From positions 1 through 36,098 of the forward strand of contig JABFXX010000581.1 of the NCBI GenBank assembly GCA_013368795.1: 36,098 nt of DNA. Direction: 5' to 3'. The DNA comes from Kofleriaceae bacterium (GTDB lineage Bacteria > Myxococcota_A > Polyangia > Haliangiales > Haliangiaceae). A program made the translations under genes and the position numbers. Each line of letters begins with the position of its first letter. The stretch's first letter is position 1. The notes beneath the pieces were generated by a model. That model worked only from the letters and a program-made list of their open reading frames with translations. It made no database searches and was not told where the DNA came from. Shown piece by piece: positions 16,761-25,620 of the stretch.

Positions 16761-17362
16761 CCAGCCGGCGGCGCCTGGCTTGCCAGCTCGGCGCCTTCCG
16801 GTTCTCGCAACGCGAGGCCGGTCAGCGCCGCGATGCCGATGAGGTCGAGGCACGTGATCCACAGGCCGAACCTGGAGCCCGCCTCGACCTTGGCATCCTT
16901 CATCATCCGGCTCGCTTCGCCTCTCTGTTTGGCCAGCTCCTTGTCGACGCCCTCCTTCATCTCGCCGCCGACCTTCACGTAGAGCCCGGCGAGTGCGCCC
17001 AGGCATGCGATCGACAGCGCGAATGCGGCGAGCATCGAGCCGCGCGTTCGTACCCACGAGAACCCGAACACCGTGATCGCGAGAAGCAGCGCGACGATCG
17101 CGAGCGGCTCGCGCTCGACCTTGTCGATCTTCACGCCGCCATCGCGCGTCATCGCCGCACCACCGCGCGCCTCCTTCTGGTCCTCCGCGTCGGCGATCAG
17201 GCCGCCCGGCCGGCAGCCGCCGGCCATGTCGGTCCCGGAGACCGTGATCACGTCCATGCCGCCGCACGACACCCCGAAGAACGGCAGGAAGAAGCACGCG
17301 AGCGTGATCCCCGTGATGAACCGTCCGAACTTGAACCAGAGTCCCCGCTTGCTACGCGCCAT
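16757..17362 (-). CDS. Hypothetical membrane protein
   Basis: 201 aa, unrecognised. A first hydrophobic segment (FITGITLACFFLPFFGVSC), a polar loop of about 60 residues with Cys in SCGGMDVITVSGTDMAGGC, two further spans near residues 82-125 (LAIVALLLAITVFGF, MLAAFALSIACLGALAGLYV), a charged helix (KEGVDKELAKQRGEASRMMKDAK) and a last span (ITCLDLIGIAALTGLAL). Four spans in total. Its TAG shares the palindrome CTAG with the convergent gene's stop. A TACGCT box lies eight bases before the ATG. Confidence 0.75.
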   Translation of the reverse strand: MARSKRGLWFKFGRFITGITLACFFLPFFGVSCGGMDVITVSGTDMAGGCRPGGLIADAEDQKEARGGAAMTRDGGVKIDKVEREPLAIVALLLAITVFGFSWVRTRGSMLAAFALSIACLGALAGLYVKVGGEMKEGVDKELAKQRGEASRMMKDAKVEAGSRFGLWITCLDLIGIAALTGLALREPEGAELASQAPPAG

Positions 17363-17370
17363 GATCGTCA

Positions 17371-17376
17371 AGCGTA
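17371..17376 (-). promoter_or_regulatory. TACGCT -10-like box
   Basis: Minus-strand TACGCT at 17376-17371, eight bases before the ATG at 17362, inside an unusually AT-rich stretch (17370-17398). It matches the box before the plus-strand gene at 15364 exactly. Confidence 0.38.
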
Positions 17377-17434
17377 TCAATAAAGAAGTGTGAATTGACG
17401 AGCCATCAGCCGCTGGCTGCCGCATCATCGGCCT

Positions 17435-18010
17435 GTGAGACTCCTCCTGGTTGCCTGCCTGTTCGCGGTCGCGTGCAAGAGCGAGTCTTCCACGTCGACT
17501 CCTGCTGCCACCGAGAAGCCGACGCCGACCGAGGTCGCAAAGCCGGAGCGCAATCGGGCACGGCCGCAGCTGCCGAACCTGCCGAAGAGCGACGACGACC
17601 GGATGCGGCCTCGGCTGCCGGGCCGCGAGGAGCCGCGCGACTGGACCGATCCAGAGGTGCGCGAGGAGATGCGTGCCAACCGCGAGGAGCGCCGCGCCAA
17701 GCGCGAGGCGATGCTCGACACGAACCACGACGGCGTCATCAGCGACGAGGAGCGCGTGCAGCGCATGGAGCCGATGCGCACGCGGCTCGACACCAACGGC
17801 GACGGCAAGCTGACGCCGGACGAGCTCGCGTCGTCGGAGCGCCGCATGGGCTTCGACGATCCGGCCGCGCTCGACGAGAACCACGACGGCGACATCTCGC
17901 TCTCCGAGCTCGACAAGGCAGTGACGACGCGCCGCGCCGAGATGCGGGCACGCTGGCGGGGCAGGGGCGGCGGCTCGGCGAACCTGCCGGCCGGCTCTGA
18001 CTCCGAATAG
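17435..18010 (+). CDS. EF-hand lipoprotein
   Basis: 191 aa. GTG start gives MRLLLVACLFAVAC with lipobox AVAC, Cys14 lipidated. A Pro/Lys-rich linker is followed by three canonical EF-hand calcium loops: DTNHDGVISDEE, DTNGDGKLTPDE and DENHDGDISLSE, spaced about 38 residues apart, between basic helices. Likely a membrane-anchored periplasmic or surface calcium binder. It precedes the OPT transporter on the same strand by about 47 bases, though that gene has its own TAGGAT box. No enzyme domain is present. Confidence 0.88.
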   Translation: MRLLLVACLFAVACKSESSTSTPAATEKPTPTEVAKPERNRARPQLPNLPKSDDDRMRPRLPGREEPRDWTDPEVREEMRANREERRAKREAMLDTNHDGVISDEERVQRMEPMRTRLDTNGDGKLTPDELASSERRMGFDDPAALDENHDGDISLSELDKAVTTRRAEMRARWRGRGGGSANLPAGSDSE

Positions 18011-18041
18011 TTCTCGCCCGTGGCCGAGCGCGCGTTTGGGC

Positions 18042-18047
18042 TAGGAT
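18042..18047 (+). promoter_or_regulatory. TAGGAT -10-like box
   Basis: TAGGAT overlaps the first possible ATG (18046) of the OPT gene and lies 10 bases before the second (18058). If it is a -10 element, the transcript starts downstream of 18046, which favours 18058 as the start codon. Confidence 0.38.
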
Positions 18048-18057
18048 GCGGGCGCTG

Positions 18058-19845
18058 ATGGCAGCCGACGATCTACAGCGTAACGCAGGCGAAGACCCCG
18101 AGAGCGTCTGGCTTCGCGAGACTTACCAGCCGAACGCGACGAACCTGACGGTGCGCGCGGTGCTCGGCGGCGCCGTGATCGGCGTCGTGATGTGCCTGTC
18201 GAACATCTACGTGTTCTTCAAGACGGGCTGGAGCCTCGGCGTCACGATCACCGCCGCGATCCTCGCGTTCGCCGTGTTCGGCATCGTGGCGCGCAAGAAG
18301 CCGCTCGGCATGCTCGAGAACAACGCGCTGACGACCGTCGCGTCGGGCGCGGGCTACATGACCGGCGGCGGCAACATGGCCGCATTCGGCGCGCTGCTGA
18401 TGGTGACGTCGCTGCGCCCGAACGTCGCGCCGATGATCGTGTGGTTCGCCGCGATCGCCGCGCTCGGCGTGTTCGCCGCGATTCCGATCAAGCGCCAGCT
18501 CATCAACCAGGAGGCGCTGCCGTTCCCGACGGGCACGGCGACCGCCGAGACGCTTCGCACGATTCACTCCGGCGGCGACAGCCGCGCGGTGAAGTGGCTC
18601 GGGCTCTCGGCGCTCGGAGCCGCGGCGATCAGCGTCGTGCGCAACCTCAAGTTCATCGAGGAGACCTATGCGCTGCCGTTCTCGATCAGCGGCCACTCGC
18701 TGAAGGCGTGGGGCCTGTCGTTCAAGACGGAGCTCGTCTATCTCGGCGCGGGCGCGCTGATGAGCTTCCGCACCGGCTGGTCGCTGCTGATCGGCTCGAT
18801 CTTCACGTACGGCATCCTCGCGCCGTGGCTCCTCGAGCAGAAGCTCATTTCGGGCACGAGCCTCAAGCAGATCGTCGGCTGGACCGTGTGGCCCGGTGCC
18901 TCACTGCTCGTCGCCGCTGGGCTCACCTCGTTCTTGCTCGACTACAAGAGCCTCGGTCGCGCGTTCACGGGCATCTCGAAGATCTTCAATCGCAGCAAGC
19001 GCGTCGAGACCGGCATCGCTGCCGTCGAGTCGCCCGACTGGTGGTTCCCGGCGGGCTTCGCCGTGCTCGCGCCGCTGGTCATCGTGCTGATGTGGCTGTT
19101 GTTCGACATCCCGGTCTGGGCGGCCGTGCTCGCGGTTCCGCTCGCCGTGATCATGGGCTTCATCGCGGCGCGCGTCACCGGCGAGACCGACGTCACGCCG
19201 ACGAAGGCGCTCGGTCCGCTCACGCAGATGATGTACGGCGGCGTCACGCCCGGAAACCTCTCGGGCAACATCATGTCGGCCAACGTCACCGGCGGCATCG
19301 GCCTCCATGCGGCCGACCTCCTCACGACGCTCAAGACCGGCTGGCTCCTCGGTGCCAAGCCGCGCCACCAGCTCTACGCGCAGCTGTTCGGCGTCGTCGT
19401 CGGCGCGATCGCGATCGTGCCGCTGTTCAACCTCGTCATTCCCGATCCGAAGATGCTCGGCACGCCGGAGTGGGAGGCGCCGTCGTGTCTCGTATGGGCG
19501 GGCGTGTCGGAGGCGTTCGCGGGCGGTATCGACAAGCTCGGTCACGAGGCGCGCATCGCGATCGTGATCGCCGCGGTCCTCGGTGTGGTGCTCGCGCTGG
19601 CCGAGAAGCTCGCGCCCAAGCACGTGAAGGCGTGGATCCCGTCGCCGTACGGCCTCGGCCTCGCGTTCGTGCTGTCGGGCTCGAGCAGCATCATGATGTT
19701 CATCGGCGCGGCGGCGGCCGAGCTGTTCCGGCGCCGCCAGCAGGTCGCCGGCATCGTCCCCGTCGCGTCGGGACTGATCGCGGGCGAGAGCCTCATGGGC
19801 GTCGTGTTCGCGATGCTGAAGTCCGCCGGTATCGTCGCGAAGTAG
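18058..19845 (+). CDS. OPT-family oligopeptide/metal-chelate transporter
   Basis: 595 aa polytopic inner-membrane protein of the oligopeptide transporter (OPT/YSL) superfamily. About 14 hydrophobic segments. Recognisable blocks are RAVLGGAVIGVVMCLSNIY followed by KTGWSLG, ALTTVASGAGYMTGGGNMAA, INQEALPFPTGTATAET near residue 157, and GNLSGNIMSANVTGGIGLHAADLLTT near residue 405. Bacterial members import peptides or metal chelates; the specific cargo is unknown. Start chosen at 18058 because a TAGGAT promoter-like box overlaps the alternative ATG at 18046, which would add four residues. Its stop is one base from that of the convergent outer-membrane gene. Confidence 0.92.
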   Translation: MAADDLQRNAGEDPESVWLRETYQPNATNLTVRAVLGGAVIGVVMCLSNIYVFFKTGWSLGVTITAAILAFAVFGIVARKKPLGMLENNALTTVASGAGYMTGGGNMAAFGALLMVTSLRPNVAPMIVWFAAIAALGVFAAIPIKRQLINQEALPFPTGTATAETLRTIHSGGDSRAVKWLGLSALGAAAISVVRNLKFIEETYALPFSISGHSLKAWGLSFKTELVYLGAGALMSFRTGWSLLIGSIFTYGILAPWLLEQKLISGTSLKQIVGWTVWPGASLLVAAGLTSFLLDYKSLGRAFTGISKIFNRSKRVETGIAAVESPDWWFPAGFAVLAPLVIVLMWLLFDIPVWAAVLAVPLAVIMGFIAARVTGETDVTPTKALGPLTQMMYGGVTPGNLSGNIMSANVTGGIGLHAADLLTTLKTGWLLGAKPRHQLYAQLFGVVVGAIAIVPLFNLVIPDPKMLGTPEWEAPSCLVWAGVSEAFAGGIDKLGHEARIAIVIAAVLGVVLALAEKLAPKHVKAWIPSPYGLGLAFVLSGSSSIMMFIGAAAAELFRRRQQVAGIVPVASGLIAGESLMGVVFAMLKSAGIVAK

Positions 19846-19846
19846 C

Positions 19847-20824
19847 TCAGTTGACCGGCAGGAAGTCGGACTCGAACGCGAAGCCGGCGAGGACGTACGG
19901 GACCGCGCGCGAGCGATAGTCCTCGCTCGTGCCGCCGACCGGAATCATCTCCGGCTCGCCGGCGCGGTACTTGTGCTGCAGGTACCACGACACGATCAGG
20001 ATCGCGGTCGGCTTGTTGAACCTCGACGGTCCGTCATCGCGGAACGTGTAGGCACCGAAGAAGCCGAGCCGCTGGTGCGCGTTGGCGCCATCGTACGCTG
20101 TCTCGTCGGCTGCGCCGAGGAAGTGGGTGCTCCGGTAGAACGGATGCACCCACGAGTGTCGCAGGCCGGCGGCGAGCCCGGTACCCGTCACGTAGAGGAG
20201 GTCGATGTCGGTCGCGAGCGTCCAGCCGTTGCGCGGCAGCAGCGTGTCGAGCGTCGGCTCGTAGACGGCGACGCCACCGTCCCGGACGTTGTAGCTCCAG
20301 TAATCGATCATCCCGAGCATGCGCGCGGCGATCTTGCCCGCCTTCAGCTGGATCATCGGCTGCACGCTGAAGTGCTTCATCAGCGACGACGTCGGCTCGG
20401 TCGCCGGCGTCGGGTTGTCCTTGTTGAATGCGAGCGTCGCGTCGGAGTAGTTGGCGTTCGCCGACGGGAACGACTGCAGATAGCCAAACGTCCCGAAGAA
20501 CTGCTGGACCTCCCCGAACACGCGGAGGTTGAAGATCGACGCGGGCTGGATCTCGCCGCCGAGGCTCAGCTGCGCGCTCGCCGGGTTGAGCTTGGGGAAC
20601 GCGCCGACGAACGCGAAGTTGTTCTCGGTGATCTTCTTTGACGATCGGTAGAGCCGCTTCTGCAGACCGAACCGCATGCGGGTCTCGAGCCCGAGCGGAT
20701 TGATGCGCAGGATCGTCAGATCCGAGAACATCAACCGCGGACCGTCAGGCAGGGAGGGCGGTTCGGCCTCCGCGCGAGCGATTGCAGGGCACACCACGAC
20801 CAGGGCCACCAATGCACGAAGCAT
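19847..20824 (-). CDS. Outer-membrane beta-barrel-like protein
   Basis: 325 aa, unrecognised family. Signal peptide MLRALVALVVVCPAIARA cleaved before EAEPP. The mature protein alternates polar/hydrophobic strands rich in aromatic residues (RMRFGLQKRLY, FNLRVFGEVQQFFGTFGYL, LTATDIDLLYVTG-like strands, TAILIVSWYLQHKYR), consistent with an outer-membrane barrel of about 12-16 strands. TAGGAT lies six bases before the ATG. It is divergent from the M1 aminopeptidase, with only 31 bases between the two starts, so their promoters must overlap. Confidence 0.72.
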   Translation of the reverse strand: MLRALVALVVVCPAIARAEAEPPSLPDGPRLMFSDLTILRINPLGLETRMRFGLQKRLYRSSKKITENNFAFVGAFPKLNPASAQLSLGGEIQPASIFNLRVFGEVQQFFGTFGYLQSFPSANANYSDATLAFNKDNPTPATEPTSSLMKHFSVQPMIQLKAGKIAARMLGMIDYWSYNVRDGGVAVYEPTLDTLLPRNGWTLATDIDLLYVTGTGLAAGLRHSWVHPFYRSTHFLGAADETAYDGANAHQRLGFFGAYTFRDDGPSRFNKPTAILIVSWYLQHKYRAGEPEMIPVGGTSEDYRSRAVPYVLAGFAFESDFLPVN

Positions 20825-20830
20825 CCGTGC

Positions 20831-20836
20831 ATCCTA
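20831..20836 (-). promoter_or_regulatory. TAGGAT -10-like box in 31-base divergent gap
   Basis: Minus-strand TAGGAT at 20836-20831, six bases before the ATG at 20824. On the plus strand TATACA at 20851-20856 overlaps the first ATG of the divergent aminopeptidase. Both genes could start leaderless transcripts from this tiny gap. Confidence 0.38.
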
Positions 20837-20855
20837 TCCGGCCCTCGGCGTATAC

Positions 20856-22703
20856 ATGACCAAGATGTGTACCCGCGCGATCGCGGCGCTCGCCCTCCTG
20901 GTGACCGGGGCCTGCTACAAGGCGGGACCGAGCGGAACCCTTCGCGATCCTCACTCGTTCAGCGAGCCCGATCGCGTCGCGGTGAAGTCGCTCGCGCTCG
21001 ACCTCGCCGTCGACTTCGCGACGAAGACGCTGACCGGCACCGCGCGGCTCGAGGTCCAGCGCACCGATCCGAAGGCGCCGCTCGTGCTCGACTCCAATGG
21101 CCTCGTCATCACCGCGGTCTCCGACTGCGCGGGCGCGGCGCTGACGTATCGCGTCGGCGACCACACGCCGATCGGCGAGCCCGTGAAGATCGATCTCGAG
21201 AGCGATTGCGCCGAGGTCGCGTATCACACGGCGCCCGATGCCGGCGCGCTCATGTGGGTCGAGCCCGCGGGGACGGCGGGCGGCGTCCAGCCGATGCTGT
21301 TCACGCAGTCGCAGGCGATCTACGCGCGCACGTGGATCCCGCTCCAGGACTCGCCGAGCGTCCGTTTCACGTACAGCGCGACGATCCGGACCCCGAAGGG
21401 CATGTGGGCGCTGATGTCGGCGGAGAATCCGCAGGCGCTCGTCCCCGACGGCGTGTGGACGTTCAAGCAGCCGAAGGCGGTCCCGTCGTACCTGATGGCG
21501 CTCGCGGTCGGCGACTTCGCATTCAAGCCGATCGGTCCGCGCACCGGCGTCTACGCCGAGCCGTCGATGGTCGACAAGGCGGCGTACGAGTTCGCCGAGG
21601 TCGAGCAGATGATCGACGCGGCGGAGAAGCTGTACGGGCCGTATCGCTGGGGCCGGTACGACATGCTCGTCTTGCCGCCGAGCTTCCCGATCGGAGGCAT
21701 GGAGAATCCGAACCTGACGTTCGTCACGCCGACGGTGATCAACGGCGACCGCGCGCTCGTCTCGATGATCGCGCACGAGCTCGCCCACTCGTGGAGCGGT
21801 AACCTCGTCACGAACAAGACGTGGAATGACCTCTGGCTCAACGAGGGCTTCACGACCTATGTCGAGCGCCGGATCATGGAGCAGCTCCGCGGCCGCGAGC
21901 ATGCCGACGTCGACTGGTACATCGGCACCAAGGACATCGAGGAGTACCTGAAGGCGCGCGGCCGCGATGGCCACGCGAGCCGGCTGTCGACCGCGTACGG
22001 CCGCGGCTCCGATCCGGACCAGATGTCGTCGGACCTCGCGTACGACAAGGGCGCGCTGTTCTTGCGCACGCTCGAGCAGGCGTACGGCCGCGACAAGTTC
22101 GACGCGTTCCTGCGCGGCTGGTTCGAACGCCACGCGTTCTCGTCGGCCGACTCGAAGATGTTCGAGACCGAGGTGAAGGCGGAGCTCGGCTCGGCATCGA
22201 TCGATCTCGAGGAGTGGCTCTACAAGCCGGGGCTGCCCGCGCACACCGCGCTGACCGGATCGCAGCGCGCCGCGCAGCTCGAGGCGAAGGCCGACGCGTT
22301 CGCGAAGGACGGCACGCCGATCGACGCGGCCGGATGGGGCACGATGGACTGGGTCGTGTTCCTCCGCGAGCTGCCGGAGAACGCGTCGCCGGCGCGCCTG
22401 GCCGAGCTCGACAAGGAGTACCGACTCACCGCGACGACGAACGCCGAGATCGCGACGCACTGGCTGCCTCGCCTCGTCGCTGCCGATGCGCGCGATGCGG
22501 TGCCCGCGATCGAGCAGTTCCTGCTGAGGGTCGGCCGCCGCCGGATGGTGTGGCCACTCTACGTCGCGATGGCGAACAAGAACGAGTTCTGGCGCGAGCA
22601 GGCGAGGGCGATCTTCAAGCGCGCGAAGCCGAAGTATCACGTGATCACGTCGGGCGACGTCGAGAAGCTGCTCGCTCCGCCACGCGTGCGCCCCGTGTTC
22701 TAG
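20856..22703 (+). CDS. M1-family aminopeptidase lipoprotein (leukotriene-A4-hydrolase-like)
   Basis: 615 aa. Signal with lipobox TGAC lipidating Cys20. N-terminal beta-saddle domain, then the gluzincin catalytic domain: GGMEN (280-284) binds the peptide amino end, HELAHSW (307-313) with Glu330 of NEGFTTYVERR completes the zinc site HExxH-18-E. Sequence around SGNLVTNKTWNDLWLNEGF and FPIGGMENPNLTFVTPT is closest to the LTA4H/aminopeptidase B branch, as is the all-helical C-terminal domain (EWLYKPGLPAH, ending RAKPKYHVI). It removes N-terminal residues from peptides in the periplasm or at the surface. An alternative ATG at 20865 is equally good if TATACA at 20851 is the -10 element. Confidence 0.94.
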   Translation: MTKMCTRAIAALALLVTGACYKAGPSGTLRDPHSFSEPDRVAVKSLALDLAVDFATKTLTGTARLEVQRTDPKAPLVLDSNGLVITAVSDCAGAALTYRVGDHTPIGEPVKIDLESDCAEVAYHTAPDAGALMWVEPAGTAGGVQPMLFTQSQAIYARTWIPLQDSPSVRFTYSATIRTPKGMWALMSAENPQALVPDGVWTFKQPKAVPSYLMALAVGDFAFKPIGPRTGVYAEPSMVDKAAYEFAEVEQMIDAAEKLYGPYRWGRYDMLVLPPSFPIGGMENPNLTFVTPTVINGDRALVSMIAHELAHSWSGNLVTNKTWNDLWLNEGFTTYVERRIMEQLRGREHADVDWYIGTKDIEEYLKARGRDGHASRLSTAYGRGSDPDQMSSDLAYDKGALFLRTLEQAYGRDKFDAFLRGWFERHAFSSADSKMFETEVKAELGSASIDLEEWLYKPGLPAHTALTGSQRAAQLEAKADAFAKDGTPIDAAGWGTMDWVVFLRELPENASPARLAELDKEYRLTATTNAEIATHWLPRLVAADARDAVPAIEQFLLRVGRRRMVWPLYVAMANKNEFWREQARAIFKRAKPKYHVITSGDVEKLLAPPRVRPVF

Positions 22704-23737
22704 CAGGGGCAGCCGAAGAACGGCAGCGCGAGCTCCTGTAGCGGCTCGCCGCTCGCCGTCGTCACGGTGCGCTCGAGATCGAGCCACGTGCGGCCGATCA
22801 GCTCGAACTCTCCGTCGTCGTCGAGGTCGACGAGCTCCTCGACCGTCGTGCCGTTCTCGAGCGCGCGCACGCGGCTCTCGACGAGCGAGCCATCGGGGGC
22901 GACGCGATACAGGCCCCACAGGTTCGCGTCCGGATCGCCGCAGCCGAAGTCCGCAGACACGTTGACCGAGATCCACGTGATCTCCGACAACGGGTGGCGC
23001 ACGACCTGGTATGTGACGTTCGCGCCCTGGGTCCACGGGCCGGTGCGCTCGACGCCCCACGCGCGCTGGATGTCGCTCGCCGCCGGCGTCGCGAGCAGCG
23101 CTGCCTTGGCCTTCTCGGCGAGCGCCACGGTCGCGTCGTCCTCGAGCAGGACCGGGTAGACGGTCGGGGAGAGCGCGGCGTCGCGGACGAGCGTGCCGGT
23201 GCAGCCGTCGAGCTGCGCGGCGATGAGCCGCGAGCCCTCGGCGAACACCGTCTTCGCGGTCCAGCGATCCACATTCTCGCCCGCGTAATCGGGACTGCCC
23301 GTGAGGCGCGCGATCACGGCGAACCCGGTCACCTTCGCCTTGCACGTGCCGTCGACCGTGACCTCGCGGCCGAGCCACGCGCGGTAGGCGGTTGGCAGGT
23401 CGGCGGCCGCGACGGTCGCGACCACACTCTGGATGCCATCGTCGTCGTGCAGCGAGAGCGCGCCGTGCTTCGGCATCGGCTCGGCGCCTTCGCCGATCGC
23501 GGCGAGCTTCATGTACGAAGCGCCGCCTGCCTTCACGAGCAGATGGACCTCGCGGCTCTGCGCCGGCGGCGCCTCGGCGGTCCGCTCGACGACCGTCTCG
23601 ACGACCTTCAGCTCGGGTACGCGGACGATGCTGACCTGCGTGTCCCGCGACGCAGACGCGGCGAGCGCGCCGAGCGTCGTGCAGCCTGCGGCGATCAGGA
23701 GATACCGGAGCGACAGGGAGGCGGTGGTACCGAGCAT
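22700..23737 (-). CDS. Exported or membrane-anchored hypothetical protein
   Basis: 345 aa, unrecognised. Residues 1-30 (LSLRYLLIAAGCTTLGALAAS) form a signal or anchor with a possible lipobox AAGC at Cys19. A low-complexity VETVVERTAEAPP linker precedes the globular part, which contains several conserved-looking Cys (GTCKAKV, LDGCTGTLV, DFGCGDPD) and ends FFGCPC. An Asp-rich turn LVDLDDDGEFELIGRTW resembles a single FG-GAP-like calcium loop. It lies 41 bases downstream of the glycoside hydrolase gene on the same strand and is probably co-transcribed. Its stop shares CTAG with the convergent aminopeptidase stop. A TTG at 23749 is a less likely start. Confidence 0.7.
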   Translation of the reverse strand: MLGTTASLSLRYLLIAAGCTTLGALAASASRDTQVSIVRVPELKVVETVVERTAEAPPAQSREVHLLVKAGGASYMKLAAIGEGAEPMPKHGALSLHDDDGIQSVVATVAAADLPTAYRAWLGREVTVDGTCKAKVTGFAVIARLTGSPDYAGENVDRWTAKTVFAEGSRLIAAQLDGCTGTLVRDAALSPTVYPVLLEDDATVALAEKAKAALLATPAASDIQRAWGVERTGPWTQGANVTYQVVRHPLSEITWISVNVSADFGCGDPDANLWGLYRVAPDGSLVESRVRALENGTTVEELVDLDDDGEFELIGRTWLDLERTVTTASGEPLQELALPFFGCPC

Positions 23738-23778
23738 GCTGATGATCAAACGACCACCGGGGCTCCGCTATTGCGCTG

Positions 23779-24993
23779 TCACTTCCAGGACATAGCTGGT
23801 GTGACGGCCGGCACGGCGTAGGGGCCCGGCGCACCCTCGGTCCCGACGAACGCATCCCACCGTGCCGGGTCCTCGTCGAGGTACGTCGACGCGAACACGA
23901 CCGTGCCCGCGGCACCACCGGCGCGCGACCGATCGATGCGCGCGCTGATCTGCGAGAAGTCGAACGCGTTGTCGTCGAGCGCGTGCATGCCGGCCCAGAT
24001 GTGGCGACCGGCCTTCGCGGCGACGAAGCCGTCGAGCAGTGTCGCCCAGTCGGTGCACGCACCGGGCTCGATCGACCAGTAGATCATCGGCGCGAGCGCG
24101 TCCATCGTGCCCGCCGCGAGCCAGCTGCGCGAGTCCTGGTAGTACTGGCCGTAGCCCTGGCTCGTCGAGCAACCGGGCAGCGGCGTGTAGATGCCCCACA
24201 CCGAGGCGGAGAGCTTCGCGTGCGGCCGCGTCTCGACGAGGACCTGGTGGATCTCGGCGACCATCGCGCTCACCTGACCGCGCATGAAGTCGGCCCACGT
24301 CAGCTGCGCGTTCGCCGCCTTCGCCGTGTTGTATGCGGCCATCGTCGCGGCGTCGCGCGAGTAGTCGGGGCCCGGCGTGCGGATGCGATCGAGGTGGAGA
24401 CCGTCGACGTCGTAGTTCGCCAACAGGTCGCGCGCGACGGCGACGATATGCTGGTGCACGGCCGGATTGCCCTGCGCGAACCAGCGGTACTCGGTGTCGC
24501 GGTTCTGTCCGCTCGAGTCGACGGCAAGCCAGTCGGGATGCGCGACGAGCGCGTGCTGCACCGGTCCCTCGGCGGTCGGCACCGCGGTCGTCGCGGTCCA
24601 CGCCGCGAACACGTTGAAGTACGCGTGCAGCTCCATGCCGTGCATGTGCGCGCGATCGATCGCGACCTGCAGCGGATCCCAGCCGGGGTCACGGCCGAGC
24701 ACGCCCGACAGCCGCTTGCTCCACGGCTCGTAGGCCGACTTGTAGTAGGCGTCGCCTTCACCGCGGATCTGGACGAACACCGCGTTGAAGTGCGCTGCGG
24801 CGGCGCGATCGATGATTGCCTCGAGCGACGCCTGCGAGTTGTAGGCAAAGCGCGTGATCCACACGCCGCGGAGCTCGTGCGGCCGCGGGTCGGCGTCGGC
24901 ACCGATATCGTCGCCGGCATCGGGCGAGACCTGCGAGCCGGGGCCCGAGCATGCCGCGGCGAGCACGAACGCCGCGAGCGAAAGCCACCTCAT
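23779..24993 (-). CDS. GHL10/YngK-like (DUF187) glycoside hydrolase lipoprotein
   Basis: 404 aa. Lipoprotein signal MRWLSLAAFVLAAAC with Cys15 followed by an acidic linker. The TIM-barrel domain starts at HELRGVWITRFAYNSQASLEA and contains FNAVFVQIRGEGDAYY, HMHGMELHAYFN, VDGLHLDRIRTPG, HAKLSASVWGIYT and DALAPMIYWS. These match the glycosyl-hydrolase-like family 10 (YngK, formerly DUF187), thought to act on peptidoglycan or surface glycans. The FVQIRGEGDAYY and GLHLDRIR acidic residues are candidates for the active site. ATG at 24993 gives a standard lipoprotein start; an ATG 11 codons upstream is possible. TATCGT at 25015-25010 may be its -10. Confidence 0.9.
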   Translation of the reverse strand: MRWLSLAAFVLAAACSGPGSQVSPDAGDDIGADADPRPHELRGVWITRFAYNSQASLEAIIDRAAAAHFNAVFVQIRGEGDAYYKSAYEPWSKRLSGVLGRDPGWDPLQVAIDRAHMHGMELHAYFNVFAAWTATTAVPTAEGPVQHALVAHPDWLAVDSSGQNRDTEYRWFAQGNPAVHQHIVAVARDLLANYDVDGLHLDRIRTPGPDYSRDAATMAAYNTAKAANAQLTWADFMRGQVSAMVAEIHQVLVETRPHAKLSASVWGIYTPLPGCSTSQGYGQYYQDSRSWLAAGTMDALAPMIYWSIEPGACTDWATLLDGFVAAKAGRHIWAGMHALDDNAFDFSQISARIDRSRAGGAAGTVVFASTYLDEDPARWDAFVGTEGAPGPYAVPAVTPAMSWK

Positions 24994-25070
24994 GACCGCC
25001 ACGCCATGCACGATAGCGGCCGGCATGGCGTCACGCGATTCCCGTGACTTGGAATCTGCGTGATCGCGCG

Positions 25071-25102
25071 TTGACGCATTCAGGTTGCACACCGCATAGA
25101 CT
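25071..25102 (+). promoter_or_regulatory. Candidate sigma70-type promoter with TTGACG and TAGACT
   Basis: TTGACG at 25071-25076 is a good -35. CATAGA at 25095-25100 (18-base spacer) or the overlapping TAGACT at 25097-25102 would be the -10. The ATG at 25111 is eight bases after TAGACT and has no Shine-Dalgarno, so the mRNA would be leaderless or nearly so. This is the best-supported promoter in the window. Confidence 0.5.
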
Positions 25103-25110
25103 GCTGTTGC

Positions 25111-25620
25111 ATGCACCCTGCGAATCTCGGCGCCGCTGGCCTCTGGGGCACCGTCGGGGTGATCGTCGTGCTCCTGCAGGCGATCGTGCGCCTCACGCCG
25201 CTCGCGCTCGATGTCGCGAGCCGTTCGCTCTCGCCGCTGCAGTGGACCGTGCTCGTCGTGTGGGTCGCGTTCAACGGCTACTCGGAGGGATGGCGCGGCT
25301 TTCATCGCAACTTCTCGCCGCGCGTCGTCGCTCGCGCCCAGGTCCTCGATGCGCATCCGCGTGCACTTCATGTCGCGCTCGCGCCGCTCTACTGCATGGG
25401 CCTCATCCACGCGACGAGGCGCCGGCTCGTCACGTCGTGGCTGCTCCTCGTCGGCATCGTCGGCATCGTCGTCGCGGTGCGCCAGCTCGACCAGCCGTGG
25501 CGAGGCATCGTCGATGCCGGCGTCGTCGTCGGCCTCGCGATCGGTCTCGTCTCGCTCGTCTACTACTTCGCGCGCGGGATCGCGGGCGCCGTGATGCCGG
25601 TGCCGCCGGACACGCCGTAG
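25111..25620 (+). CDS. Small polytopic membrane protein
   Basis: 169 aa, unrecognised. Four hydrophobic segments: LWGTVGVIVVLLQAIVRLTPL, LQWTVLVVWVAFNGYSEGW (less regular), ALHVALAPLYCMGLIHA and WLLLVGIVGIVVAVRQL, with a last one at AGVVVGLAIGLVSLVYYF. The conserved-looking loop EGWRGFHRNFSPRVVARA lies between spans two and three. Its 3' end overlaps the convergent YidD-domain gene by 58 bases. Function unknown. Confidence 0.75.
   Translation: MHPANLGAAGLWGTVGVIVVLLQAIVRLTPLALDVASRSLSPLQWTVLVVWVAFNGYSEGWRGFHRNFSPRVVARAQVLDAHPRALHVALAPLYCMGLIHATRRRLVTSWLLLVGIVGIVVAVRQLDQPWRGIVDAGVVVGLAIGLVSLVYYFARGIAGAVMPVPPDTP

Noticed and set aside
20745-24062. 1105-codon open frame on the minus strand across the aminopeptidase gene
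   Set aside because: Shadow of the M1 aminopeptidase and neighbouring genes; no recognisable domain or start.
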